Below, in pieces: positions 46,584 to 55,148 of a stretch of DNA of 56,258 nt. The notes beneath the pieces are model-generated. The model was given only the letters and a program-made list of their open reading frames with translations, ran no database searches and was not told where the DNA came from. A program made the translations under genes and the position numbers. Within the stretch, counting starts at the first letter, position 1. Every line of letters begins with the position of its first letter. This stretch comes from Corynebacterium rhinophilum (lineage in GTDB: Bacteria; Actinomycetota; Actinomycetes; Mycobacteriales; Mycobacteriaceae), in assembly GCF_030227225.1 (NCBI RefSeq), contig NZ_JASPHQ010000017.1, forward strand, positions 1 to 56,258, in the 5' to 3' direction.

Positions 46584-47564
46584 GCGGATCCAGCGGACCT
46601 TGCCGTTTACCCGGGCAAGGCGGCCGCGCAGGGGAGGGGCGTTCGGATCGTCTTGGTTCACCCCGTTGTGGTACGGGCAGCACACGGTGAGGTTGTCCGC
46701 GTTGGTCATCCCGCCGTGCTTCCACGCCTGTAGGTGGTGGATCTGAGACTTATCCGCCGGGTGATTGCACGGCGGCCACGGGCAGGTGGGGTTTTCGGCG
46801 GCGGCCATCAGCCGCTGTTTTTCTGAGGCGAACCGCGAGGTCCGATACAGGTTGACCGGGCCCTTCACCGGGTGGATAAGCGTGGCTAGCCCGTGTTCGC
46901 TGAAGGTGCGCTCGACGAGCTGCGCGCCGGTAATGGTCGAGCCGTTGGTGAGCCGAAGCGTGACCTCGTCGCCATCGCCTTCCAGTATTTGGTCCAGCGC
47001 GTTGAGCGGGATAATCACGTTCGTCGTGGTCTGTACCGTGGCAGCGCCCTCGCCGCGGAGGAGCTCGCGGAAAGACGCGAGTGGGTCATCGGGGTCGAGG
47101 GCGGAATCAAGATCCGCGAGGAAGGATGAGGGCGCGGTAATGCGCATCGTCCACGGGCCTTCCGGGCGGCGCAGGAGTTGTACGCCCTCGCGCGGCGGCC
47201 GGCGGCGCGGGCGCCATTCGCGCAGGCGCTTCTTAGCGAGCCGGGCGATCTCAGAAGCCGGTCCGTGTTGCCGGCACAGCTCTACACGCAGGTTCCACGC
47301 GGCGCGCTTGGTGGCAGCACGGGTGGCGTACTTCTCTATGAGCTTCAGCGTCACCAGATCGTGGTGGCGCGCGCCCGCGGCGGCAAGGCGCTGCTTGCGG
47401 CTAAAGGAGGTGGTGCCGAAATAAACTTCAGCCAGCGTGAGCAGTTCGCGGGCCTCGACATCCGGCAGGCCGAGCTCGATGAGGTCGCGTTCAGGCATGC
47501 CGTGGGCCTCGGCGAGGATATCCATCGCCGAGGAAATCTGGGTGGCATAGGCCTGCAGTGCGTT
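46581..47564 (-). CDS. HNH endonuclease-domain protein
   Basis: A 327-residue protein with an N-terminal helical region (DUF222-like) and a C-terminal HNH motif: CPWPPC, then IHHLQAWKHGG, a central Asn (NADNLTVCC) and YHN. Shorter than, and different in composition from, the HNH protein at 331-1626, so not a recent duplicate. ATG 47564 is chosen. Its position between the biotin operon and tetR suggests no shared pathway. Confidence 0.85.
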   Translation of the reverse strand, partial: NALQAYATQISSAMDILAEAHGMPERDLIELGLPDVEARELLTLAEVYFGTTSFSRKQRLAAAGARHHDLVTLKLIEKYATRAATKRAAWNLRVELCRQHGPASEIARLAKKRLREWRPRRRPPREGVQLLRRPEGPWTMRITAPSSFLADLDSALDPDDPLASFRELLRGEGAATVQTTTNVIIPLNALDQILEGDGDEVTLRLTNGSTITGAQLVERTFSEHGLATLIHPVKGPVNLYRTSRFASEKQRLMAAAENPTCPWPPCNHPADKSQIHHLQAWKHGGMTNADNLTVCCPYHNGVNQDDPNAPPLRGRLARVNGKVRWIR

Positions 47565-47651
47565 CATGCCTGCAAATCTAGGCGCGCGCTGCCGCGGCGC
47601 CAATCGCGCCCAGCGCCCGCCTGTGGATAACTTGTATAAACGTCTACAAAC

Positions 47652-48269
47652 TTATCCCGCGGCCACCGCAAAGAGATACGAAATCAGCATGCGCTTTAGC
47701 TCCATGACCACGGAATCGAACTTGTCGGGATCGCCCGAAATGGCGTAATTAAGCAGCGAGACCACGGTGTGGATAAGGAAGCGCGCCAGCTCAATGCGTT
47801 GCGCATCGCTGTGCTCGGTGGCAAGGGGGCGGAGGATCTCGGCAAGCGGCTCCAAGAGCTGCAGCTCGGTATCGGCCGCCGTGGCCCGCGTCGCTGGGGT
47901 GGACTGGATGGCGTGCCAAACGGCGCGCCGGGAGGGGTCCTCGCGCCACATCCGCGCGAGGTGGTCGATGAATTCATCCAAGACATCCGGCCACTGTGGG
48001 GCTGGCACGAGGCGCGAAAAGCGCTCGATTTCGGCCAGGCTGGTGGCGGTATTTTGCCGGTCGAGCTCGCAGATGAGCACGTATTTATTGGCAAAGAATT
48101 GATACAGCGTGCCGATCGGAACCTCGGCGCGGTGGGCTACTTCATCGAAGGTGAAGGATTCGAAGCCGACATCGACAAGCACGGCGCGCGCCGCCTGTAC
48201 GATGCGTGCAAAGCGCTCCCGGCTGCGCGCCTGCGCTGGCCGACGCCGCGGAACGAGGATTTCCTCCAC
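47652..48269 (-). CDS. TetR-family transcriptional regulator
   Basis: A 205-residue regulator. The helix-turn-helix region (residues about 18-62: IVQAARAVLVDVGF, then VAHRAEVPIGTLYQFFANK) is typical TetR; the C-terminal domain is helical and unassigned. GTG 48269 begins 4 bp after bcp, so it is probably co-transcribed with the peroxiredoxin. BioQ is also a TetR protein and bioAD lie nearby, but I see nothing that identifies this gene as BioQ. Confidence 0.9.
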   Translation of the reverse strand: MEEILVPRRRPAQARSRERFARIVQAARAVLVDVGFESFTFDEVAHRAEVPIGTLYQFFANKYVLICELDRQNTATSLAEIERFSRLVPAPQWPDVLDEFIDHLARMWREDPSRRAVWHAIQSTPATRATAADTELQLLEPLAEILRPLATEHSDAQRIELARFLIHTVVSLLNYAISGDPDKFDSVVMELKRMLISYLFAVAAG

Positions 48270-48273
48270 CGGC

Positions 48274-48741
48274 TTACTCGAGGCCCTTCATCACGCGCGC
48301 GACGTGCCCGGTGGCCTTCACGTTGTAGTGGGTCTGGCCGATGATGCCATCCGGCTCCACGAGGAAGGTGGAACGGATAACGCCCTGGACTACCTTGCCG
48401 TAGTTCTTCTTCTCCCCAAAAGCGCCGTATGCGGTCATGACGGACTTATCTGGATCAGAAAGCAGCGGGAAGTTGAGATCGTGGTCATCGCGGAACTTCG
48501 CCAGCGCCTCGGGCTTATCGGGGGAGATGCCCACCACCGCGATATTGAGCTCATTGAGCTCTTCTAAGGAATCGCGAAAATCGCAGGCTTCCTTGGTGCA
48601 GCCTGGGGTATTGGCGCGCGGGTAGAAGTACACAAGCACGCGCTGGCCTGCGTAATCGGAAAGGGAAACGGTGTTGCCGGTGGCATCGGCAAGCGCAAAA
48701 GCGGGGGCAGTATCTCCTACGTTCAAACGAGTTTCAGTCAT
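48274..48741 (-). CDS. bcp: Thioredoxin-dependent thiol peroxidase (Bcp/PrxQ peroxiredoxin)
   Basis: A 155-residue peroxiredoxin that reduces hydrogen peroxide and organic peroxides. The peroxidatic Cys is C48 in NTPGCTKEAC and C53 five residues later is the resolving Cys of the atypical two-Cys PrxQ type. ATG 48741 (MTETRLN) is the natural start; the frame extends upstream without support. tetR follows by 4 bp. Confidence 0.95.
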   Translation of the reverse strand: MTETRLNVGDTAPAFALADATGNTVSLSDYAGQRVLVYFYPRANTPGCTKEACDFRDSLEELNELNIAVVGISPDKPEALAKFRDDHDLNFPLLSDPDKSVMTAYGAFGEKKNYGKVVQGVIRSTFLVEPDGIIGQTHYNVKATGHVARVMKGLE

Positions 48742-48838
48742 GGGACCTACTTTACGTGCTCCCCGGCCTGCGCGGGGGAGGCCCTGCACGGTAAGATAAG
48801 CTCGTTAAGAGCGAAACTTAAGCTAAGAGGAGAATTCC

Positions 48839-49117
48839 GTGGCACGCAATATTGAAGATATTCAACGCGATATCGAACGCACCCGGCGCCAGCTGGCTAG
48901 CACCCTGGATGAAATTGCGGATCGCAGCAAGCCGCAAAACCTCGTCGATGACGCCAAGAACGCCGCCACCGAAAAGTTGCAGGACCGCAACGTTCAGTTG
49001 GTGCTCGGTGGCGTCGGCGCGGCCGTTGCTGGGCTGATTGCCTATTCCGTGTTCCGCTCGCGCCGCCGCAAGAGCGACCTGAAGGAATTGCAGCGCTTGC
49101 TGTCTGAGCGCCACTAA
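48839..49117 (+). CDS. DUF3618 small membrane protein
   Basis: A 92-residue protein: an amphipathic N-terminal helix (IEDIQRDIERTRRQLASTLDEIADR), typical of DUF3618, then one membrane helix (LGGVGAAVAGLIAYSVF) and a basic tail. Function unknown. GTG 48839 follows AGGAG. Divergent from bcp, as often seen in Corynebacterium. Confidence 0.9.
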   Translation: MARNIEDIQRDIERTRRQLASTLDEIADRSKPQNLVDDAKNAATEKLQDRNVQLVLGGVGAAVAGLIAYSVFRSRRRKSDLKELQRLLSERH

Positions 49118-49131
49118 TTTTCCCCGCCTTA

Positions 49132-49159
49132 CCCCCACGCGCGCCGTGGGGGCTTTTTT
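49132..49159 (+). terminator. Terminator of the DUF3618 gene
   Basis: CCCCCAC pairs with GTGGGGG around a short GCGCGCC loop, followed by TTTTTT. Confidence 0.9.
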
Positions 49160-49161
49160 CG

Positions 49162-49167
49162 TATGCT
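49162..49167 (+). promoter_or_regulatory. -10 element of glsA, leaderless transcript
   Basis: TATGCT is eight bases before ATG 49176 and directly after the preceding terminator. No ribosome-binding site is present, so the mRNA most likely starts at the ATG. Confidence 0.5.
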
Positions 49168-49175
49168 AAGTTGCG

Positions 49176-50453
49176 ATGAAAACTCCAATTCCTTTTTATT
49201 TGCAGGAAATTTTGACCCAGGTGCGAGGAAACCGCAGCGGCGCGGTGGCGGACTATATTCCCGAGCTCGCGAAGGCGGAACCGGACTACCTCGGCGTGGC
49301 CATCTGCACCACGACGGGGCACGTGTATTCCGCTGGCGATGCAGAGGTGGAATTCACCCTGCAGTCCGTGTCGAAGCCTTTTGCATATGCCTTAGCGTTG
49401 CAGGAACTGGGCTTGGATGCGGTGCGCGAGATCGTCGGCATGGAACCGTCCGGTGAGGCCTTCAATGAGCTTTCGCTCAACCGCGATGATCACCGGCCGG
49501 TGAATCCGATGATTAATGCGGGCGCGATCGCGGTAACGCAGCTAATTAATGGCGTGGATTCGGATCCAGCCGAGCGCGTGGAACAGCTGCGCATCTACTT
49601 TTCAAGGCTGGCGGGCCGCGAGCTGAAACTTGATGAAAAAGTGCGCGATTCCGAGCTGCAGGTCTCCGATAGGAACCTGTCTTTGGCGCACATGCTGCGC
49701 AATTACGACATCATCCAGGACGAGGCCCATGATGCGGTCTCGACCTACGTGGAGCAGTGCTCGATTAAGGTCACGGTGCGTGACCTCGCCGTGATGTCTG
49801 CCACCCTGGCTAATGGTGGCACGCAGCCGGTAACGGGGGAGAAGATCTTGGATGCCGATGTCTGCCGCTTGACGCTTTCTGTCATGAGCTCTGCGGGCAT
49901 GTACGACGGCGCTGGGCGCTGGATGGCCGAGGTTGGCATCCCAGCGAAATCCGGCGTTTCGGGCGGCCTGCTGGGTACCCTGCCCGGCCAATTGGGGGTG
50001 GCGACCTTCTCGCCGCGGCTCAATAAGGAGGGCAACTCCGTCCGCGGCGTGGATGCCTTGACCTTGCTATCGAAGGACATGGGACTGCACTTGATGTCCA
50101 CCGATGAGCGCTACGGCGTGCACCCGGTGCGCAGGATGGAAACCGAGGACGACCTCACGGTGATCTTCCTGCAGGGGCTTATCAATTTCAACGCAGCGGA
50201 GACCATCTTGCATCAGCTCACCGAATGCGAATTCGGCGAGGGCACGGTGGTGCTGGAGCTATCTCATATCACCGGATCCAACCGGATGGGCCGGCGCATG
50301 CTGAAGGAAGGCCTCCGGCGCATCCGCGAGGCCGGCTTCGATATCGCCATCGTGGATCCGGATGGCGAATTGGAAGATCGCACCATGGCGGACGGCACCG
50401 AGGTGCCCAAGGGCGAGCCGGAAGACTACGCAATTGCCGAGGAAGCAGTTTAG
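49176..50453 (+). CDS. glsA: Glutaminase (GlsA) with C-terminal STAS-like extension
   Basis: A 425-residue protein. Residues 1 to about 305 form the beta-lactamase-like glutaminase that hydrolyses glutamine to glutamate and ammonia: catalytic Ser in LQSVSKPF, NPMINAGAIA and a GVSGGLLG segment. Residues about 330-425 resemble a STAS domain (VVLELSHITGSN, then a helix and IAIVDPDGELED). E. coli GlsA is about 310 residues, so the extension is extra; such extensions occur in actinobacteria and may be regulatory. Confidence 0.93.
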   Translation: MKTPIPFYLQEILTQVRGNRSGAVADYIPELAKAEPDYLGVAICTTTGHVYSAGDAEVEFTLQSVSKPFAYALALQELGLDAVREIVGMEPSGEAFNELSLNRDDHRPVNPMINAGAIAVTQLINGVDSDPAERVEQLRIYFSRLAGRELKLDEKVRDSELQVSDRNLSLAHMLRNYDIIQDEAHDAVSTYVEQCSIKVTVRDLAVMSATLANGGTQPVTGEKILDADVCRLTLSVMSSAGMYDGAGRWMAEVGIPAKSGVSGGLLGTLPGQLGVATFSPRLNKEGNSVRGVDALTLLSKDMGLHLMSTDERYGVHPVRRMETEDDLTVIFLQGLINFNAAETILHQLTECEFGEGTVVLELSHITGSNRMGRRMLKEGLRRIREAGFDIAIVDPDGELEDRTMADGTEVPKGEPEDYAIAEEAV

Positions 50454-50468
50454 GTTTGGGTCACCTTA

Positions 50469-50487
50469 CCTGGTTAGGCTAGGATAG
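50469..50487. promoter_or_regulatory. DtxR-type iron box and promoter of the siderophore importer
   Basis: The 19-bp site CCTGGTTAGGCTAGGATAG keeps the TTAGGCTA core of the DtxR consensus (about 12 of 19 matches). It overlaps TAGGAT (50480-50485), a plausible -10, so Fe-bound DtxR would repress. Confidence 0.6.
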
Positions 50488-50536
50488 GTTCGCCCTTATC
50501 CTCGTATCGAGGATCCCGATCGACCAAGGACTCAAA

Positions 50537-51715
50537 ATGGCATATAGATTCCCCAAGGTATTGGCCGTGGTAGCGGCCTCCGCCACCGTACTGGCAGGCT
50601 GCAGCGCCGCCGAAGAAACCACCAACAACACCAACAGCAGCAGCGGCAGCGACGATGCCGCCCTGTCCTTCACCGACCTCGCGGGCCGCGACGTAGAACT
50701 CGACAAGGCCCCCGAGCGCGTTCTATTGGGCGAGGGCCGCTCCATCTTCGCCACCGGCATTCTCAACACTGAAGACCCGCTGGATAAAGTCGTGGGCATC
50801 GGATCCGATCTGAAGAAAAACGTACCGGACTACTACAACGTCTTGGAAGAAAAGCTGCCCAAGGTCACTGAACTGCCGGAAGTCGGCGCCATCAGCAAGG
50901 GCGATGTCACCGTGGAAAACCTGGTGAGCCTGGACCCAGACCTCATCGTGCTGTCCAAGGACCAGTATGACGCTTCGCAAGAGGCGGGATTGACCGAAAA
51001 GATGGACCAGGCGGGCCTTAAGTACGCCGTGACCGATTTCCGCGCCAAGCCGCTGGAAAACACCACCAAGTCCATGGAAATCTTCGGTGAGATCTTCGGC
51101 AAAGAAGAGCGCGCCGAGGAATTCAACAAAGAGTGGCAAAAGACCGTGGACCTGGTCAAGGAGCGCGCGGACAAGGTAAAGGATAAGCCCAAGACCTTCG
51201 TCTGGCGCGCGGCCGGAGTCATGGACTGCTGTGGCTCCTGGAATAACTCCAATATCGCGCAGCTGGTCAACGAGGCCGGCGGTGAAAACGTGGCCGATGG
51301 CATCATCCCAGGCGAGGTCGGTGCCGTGACCCCAGAAAAGGTCCTCGAGGCGGACCCGGACATGGTGATTGCGACCGGCGGCGACTGGTCCGAGAAGAAG
51401 GACGATGAGGGCAACCCCGTCGGCTACGCTGCGGTGGGCTATGGCATCGGCGAAGATGAAGCGGAGGCGAGCATCGCCAAGCTGCCGAGCAACCAGCCAG
51501 GATTCGAGAACCTGCGCGCGGTCAAGGACCACAACCTGCACAGCATGTGGCACCAATTCTACAACTCGCCGTTCAACTACCTAGCGCTGCTGCAGATCGC
51601 GAAGTGGATCAACCCGGAGGCGTATGAGGATATGGACATCGACAAGCAGTGGATGCAAGCGCAAGAAAAGTACTCGCCGGTTGCTGGCGAGGGAACCTTC
51701 TTTAGCACGAATTAA
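50537..51715 (+). CDS. Iron-siderophore ABC transporter, substrate-binding lipoprotein
   Basis: A 392-residue lipoprotein: signal peptide with lipobox VLAGC (Cys near residue 22), a low-complexity Asn/Ser linker, then a class III periplasmic-binding-protein fold (FecB/BtuF group) starting at DLAGRDVELDKAPERV. It would capture ferric siderophores or haem-like chelates and pass them to the adjacent permease. First gene of a three-gene operon under a DtxR-type box; it overlaps the permease start by one base. Confidence 0.92.
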   Translation: MAYRFPKVLAVVAASATVLAGCSAAEETTNNTNSSSGSDDAALSFTDLAGRDVELDKAPERVLLGEGRSIFATGILNTEDPLDKVVGIGSDLKKNVPDYYNVLEEKLPKVTELPEVGAISKGDVTVENLVSLDPDLIVLSKDQYDASQEAGLTEKMDQAGLKYAVTDFRAKPLENTTKSMEIFGEIFGKEERAEEFNKEWQKTVDLVKERADKVKDKPKTFVWRAAGVMDCCGSWNNSNIAQLVNEAGGENVADGIIPGEVGAVTPEKVLEADPDMVIATGGDWSEKKDDEGNPVGYAAVGYGIGEDEAEASIAKLPSNQPGFENLRAVKDHNLHSMWHQFYNSPFNYLALLQIAKWINPEAYEDMDIDKQWMQAQEKYSPVAGEGTFFSTN

Positions 51716-52770
51716 TGGTGAGCGCGGAGGTAGCTGCCCTTACGCAGCAACACAAAAAGCTCACCTGGCAGCGCATTAGCATCGTCGCGGGCCTGTGTCT
51801 TATCGCGGCGGTGGCGTTTGTGGTCAGCAACTTCGTCGGCGCCATCGACATCAGCCCCGGCGAGGTCATCAGGGGCATCGTGAATCCATCGAGCCTGGAT
51901 GACCAGACGCATACGGTGCTATGGAAGCTGCGCTTGCCGATGGCCGTCATGGCCCTGCTCATCGGCGTCAGCCTCTCGCTGGCCGGCGCGGAGATGCAGA
52001 CCATCTTGAATAACCCGCTGGCGGAGCCGTTTACGCTCGGCATTTCCGCCGCGGCGGCCTTCGGTGGCGCTAGTTCCATCGTGCTCAAGTGGCAGCTGCT
52101 GACCCAGCCGCAGTTCAACCTGGCGCTGGTGGCGTGGCTGTCTGCGGCGGTGGCGACGGCGATCATCGTCGTGGCGGCCATTATACGCGGCGCGAAGGCA
52201 GAAACCATGGTGCTGCTGGGCATTGGTTTGGTCTTTTTCTTCCAGGCCATGCTCGCGCTTATCCAATACCAGTCTTCGGCCGAGGCGCTGCAGCAGATCG
52301 TCTTTTGGTCCATGGGTTCGCTCACGCGCGCCAACTGGGTTGCCAACGGCGTGCTCGCGGGCGTCCTGCTGGTTGCCCTGCCCATTTTGTGGGCGCTGTC
52401 GTGGCGGCTTACGGCCTTGCGGCTTGGCGATGCCCGCGCCGCCGCCATGGGCATTAATACCGCCCGGCTGCGCGTGGTGGTGCTCATCGTGGTCTCCCTC
52501 GTGGCGGCAACGACGGTGGCCTTCGCCGGCATCATCGGCTTCATCGGTCTGGTAGGTCCGCACATCGCCCGCATGCTGGTGGGCGAGGACCAACGCTATT
52601 TCGTGCCCGCCTCCATGGCCGCAGGTGCGGCCGTGATGTGCGCGGCGCACGCGGCGAGCTTGATGATTAAGCCGGGTCTGGCCATCCCGATTGGTATCGT
52701 GACCTCGCTTTTGGGGGTGCCGTTCTTTATCGCCATCGTGATGACTCGAAGGAGGGCGCTGTGGACGTAG
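51715..52770 (+). CDS. Iron-siderophore ABC transporter permease (FecCD family)
   Basis: A 351-residue permease with about nine to ten helices. LRLPMAVMALLIGVSLSLAGAEMQ and the NPLAEPFTLGIS segment are the FecCD signature; the late GFIGLVGPHIAR stretch contacts the ATPase. A single permease of this kind works as a homodimer. ATG 51715 overlaps the lipoprotein stop; the 3' end overlaps the ATPase gene by 10 bp. Confidence 0.95.
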   Translation: MVSAEVAALTQQHKKLTWQRISIVAGLCLIAAVAFVVSNFVGAIDISPGEVIRGIVNPSSLDDQTHTVLWKLRLPMAVMALLIGVSLSLAGAEMQTILNNPLAEPFTLGISAAAAFGGASSIVLKWQLLTQPQFNLALVAWLSAAVATAIIVVAAIIRGAKAETMVLLGIGLVFFFQAMLALIQYQSSAEALQQIVFWSMGSLTRANWVANGVLAGVLLVALPILWALSWRLTALRLGDARAAAMGINTARLRVVVLIVVSLVAATTVAFAGIIGFIGLVGPHIARMLVGEDQRYFVPASMAAGAAVMCAAHAASLMIKPGLAIPIGIVTSLLGVPFFIAIVMTRRRALWT

Positions 52771-53522
52771 AACTCACCCTGCGCGGTATTAGCGCAGCCT
52801 ACGGCAAGCACACCGTGCTCGAAGCGGTAGACGTGGATACGCTGCAAGGCGGCCAGTTGGTTGGCCTGCTAGGGCCCAACGCCTCCGGCAAGACCACGCT
52901 GATCAAGTCCCTTGCCGGCGTGCACCGCGGGTACAAAGGCGAGGTGGATTTTCTGGTGGATGGCGAAAGCCCGCGGGGCAAGCACCGCCGCCAGCTCATC
53001 GGCTACGTCCCGCAGGATCTGCCCAGCACCGCGGCGCTGCGGGCGTTTGAGACGGTGCTGATCGCGGCGCGTCGGGAAGCATGCGAGGATCCCATCACCC
53101 GCAGCGGCGAGGTGCTGCACGCGATGGGGCTGGATGCCATTGCCTCGCGCTACCTCAACGAGCTATCTGGCGGCCAGCGCCAGCTCGTGGCCGTGGCGCA
53201 GATGCTGGTGGGAAATCCTGGCCTGATGCTCTTGGACGAGCCGACGTCTGCGCTCGATCTGCATCGCCAGTTCTTCGTCCTCGAGGAGGTGCGCGAGAAG
53301 GCTAGGCGCGAGGGCAGCCTGGGGTTGGTGGCCATTCACGACATCAACCTGGCCGCGCGTATGTGTGACCAACTGGTGGTGCTCAAATCGGGCCATATCC
53401 GCGCCCAGGGCGCGCCTGGAGACGTGCTCACGTGCGAGCTGGTGGAAAGTGTCTATGGGGTAGAGGCGGACATCGTGGAGCACCGCGGTGTTCCCGTCGT
53501 CGCGCCCCAACGCGTGAAATAA
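52761..53522 (+). CDS. Iron-siderophore ABC transporter ATP-binding protein
   Basis: A 253-residue ATPase: Walker A GPNASGKTT (near residue 38), signature LSGGQRQLV (near 135), Walker B LMLLDEPTSALD and H-loop AIHD. FecE/FepC type. GTG 52761, 10 bp inside the permease gene, shows tight coupling. A strong terminator follows. Confidence 0.95.
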   Translation: MDVELTLRGISAAYGKHTVLEAVDVDTLQGGQLVGLLGPNASGKTTLIKSLAGVHRGYKGEVDFLVDGESPRGKHRRQLIGYVPQDLPSTAALRAFETVLIAARREACEDPITRSGEVLHAMGLDAIASRYLNELSGGQRQLVAVAQMLVGNPGLMLLDEPTSALDLHRQFFVLEEVREKARREGSLGLVAIHDINLAARMCDQLVVLKSGHIRAQGAPGDVLTCELVESVYGVEADIVEHRGVPVVAPQRVK

Positions 53523-53525
53523 GCA

Positions 53526-53553
53526 AAGGCCGAGCGAAATGCTCGGCCTTTTT
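53526..53553 (+). terminator. Terminator of the siderophore importer operon
   Basis: AAGGCCGAGC pairs perfectly with GCTCGGCCTT around a five-base loop, followed by TTTTT. Confidence 0.93.
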
Positions 53554-53585
53554 GCTAGCCTTGAACTGCTAGTTTTGAAAACGAG

Positions 53586-53615
53586 AAAATCGCGAGGTGC
53601 GTGCCTCGCGATTTT
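53586..53615. terminator. Terminator of tRNA-Lys (minus strand), possibly bidirectional
   Basis: AAAATCGCGAGG pairs perfectly with CCTCGCGATTTT around a six-base loop. It lies 8 bp beyond the 3' end of the minus-strand tRNA-Lys. Confidence 0.85.
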
Positions 53616-53622
53616 GCTGTTG

Positions 53623-53695
<73 letters not shown>

Positions 53696-53739
53696 AGTGT
53701 TGACATCCTGCCGTGTGGCTCTCTGTGCAACGAGTAGAA

Positions 53740-53769
53740 ACTCTAGCACCCCGGTTGAAAAACTGTAAA
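53740..53769 (-). promoter_or_regulatory. Promoter of tRNA-Lys
   Basis: On the minus strand TTTACA (53769-53764) and TAGAGT (53745-53740) are spaced by 18 bp, about 45 bp upstream of the tRNA 5' end. The stretch 53770-53890 shows nothing else recognisable. Confidence 0.5.
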
Positions 53770-53904
53770 ATCGCCTGCTCATAGTGCATTTCTGGGGGAA
53801 TATAACAGTTTGGATAATGGTGAGCTTGGTTCTGGTATTTGGAGTGGCAAGACGATAGGCTGGATTGGTCTTGAAAGAACTACTGTATTTCTAAGGTCTA
53901 CTTA

Positions 53905-55110
53905 GTGATTATCTCCCTCCCTAATTCCCGCCGCATTGCTGCTGCGAGCATTGCGTGCATTTCCCTGGTAGTAGCCTCGTGCTCCGTTAATTCCGCCGCT
54001 GAAAACCGCCCGGAGGAGCAGGAAACTACCTCGAGCTCAGCAGAGAAATCTGAGCAGAAAGAAAAGTCTAAGCTTTCCGCCTCCGTGAAGGATGGGGCGC
54101 AGGATGTCGATCCATCCAAGCCCGTCACCGTGGAATCCACTGCTGAGCTCAAGAGCGTGACCATGACCAATGAGCTGGGCGTGGAAGTAGAAGAAAAGCT
54201 CTCTGAGGACGGCAAGAAGTGGACCACGGCTGAGGAACTTGGCTATAACCACACTTATTCCATCGTGGCCACTGATAAGGATGGAAATAAGAAGAACGTG
54301 AGCTTTTCCACCTCTCAGGCGGCAGGCGTCGCCCAGGTGGCGATGACGCCTATCCCAGGCTCCGAGGTGGGCGTGGGCCAGGTAATCGGCGTCAATTTCG
54401 GTACTTATATCACCGACCGCAAGGCGGCAGAGGACACGATTACGGTCAAGACCAACCCAGAGGTGGAAGGCGCGTTCTACTGGGTGAATAACCAGGAGGT
54501 GCGGTGGCGCCCCAAGGAGTATTGGGAGCCGGGCACCAAGGTTGAGGTCAAGGTCGATCAGTATGGCAAGGATTTCGGTGGCGGCATCTACGGTGGGGAA
54601 AATACCGGGACGGATTTCACCATCGGGGATCGCACCGTCACGCTGGTGGATAATGCCACCAAGACCATGAAGGTCTACAAGAACAAGGAGCTCTTGCGCA
54701 CCATTCCGGTATCGCTGGGGCGCGACTACCAATACGACACCCCGAATGGGCGTTACGTCATTGGCGATCAGCACCAGTCGCTGCTGATGGATTCTGAGAC
54801 CTTCGGGTTGCCGCACGAGGCGGGCGGGTACAGCACCGAGGTGGACTGGGCTACCCAAATGTCTTATTCGGGCATCTACGTGCACGCTGCACCGTGGTCC
54901 GTGTGGGCGCAGGGTAATTCCAATACCTCCCACGGCTGCATCAACGTCACGCCAGAGGCCGCTCAGTGGTTCCAGAACACCGTCAAGCGCGGCGATATCG
55001 TCCACGTATTTAATACTTATGGCGAGACGCTCAACCCTATGGACGGCTTGGGCGATTGGAATATGTCCTGGGAGGAATGGTCTAAGGGCAACGCGGACGC
55101 TAATCAATAA
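53905..55110 (+). CDS. L,D-transpeptidase lipoprotein (YkuD, LdtA/LdtMt2-like)
   Basis: A 401-residue envelope enzyme that makes 3-3 cross-links in peptidoglycan. The signal peptide ends in lipobox VVASC (Cys near residue 26); a Glu/Ser-rich linker follows, then one or two Ig-like domains (about 60-250), then the YkuD catalytic domain (about 255-380) with YVHAAPW and the catalytic HGCINV motif. This architecture is that of mycobacterial/corynebacterial Ldt proteins. GTG 53905 is used: AAGG lies nine bases upstream, and TAAGGT there could alternatively be a -10 for a leaderless mRNA. Confidence 0.94.
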   Translation: MIISLPNSRRIAAASIACISLVVASCSVNSAAENRPEEQETTSSSAEKSEQKEKSKLSASVKDGAQDVDPSKPVTVESTAELKSVTMTNELGVEVEEKLSEDGKKWTTAEELGYNHTYSIVATDKDGNKKNVSFSTSQAAGVAQVAMTPIPGSEVGVGQVIGVNFGTYITDRKAAEDTITVKTNPEVEGAFYWVNNQEVRWRPKEYWEPGTKVEVKVDQYGKDFGGGIYGGENTGTDFTIGDRTVTLVDNATKTMKVYKNKELLRTIPVSLGRDYQYDTPNGRYVIGDQHQSLLMDSETFGLPHEAGGYSTEVDWATQMSYSGIYVHAAPWSVWAQGNSNTSHGCINVTPEAAQWFQNTVKRGDIVHVFNTYGETLNPMDGLGDWNMSWEEWSKGNADANQ

Positions 55111-55148
55111 TCCGTACAATTTTTAGGCGCATGGCTACAGTGGTGGCC

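Noticed and set aside
47652..48269. Naming the TetR gene bioQ
   Set aside because: Proximity to bioAD is the only hint; it is in an operon with bcp and separated from bioD by an HNH gene.
54037..55119. Antisense reading frame over the L,D-transpeptidase gene
   Set aside because: The forward frame has a full lipoprotein-YkuD architecture; the reverse product has no recognisable domain.
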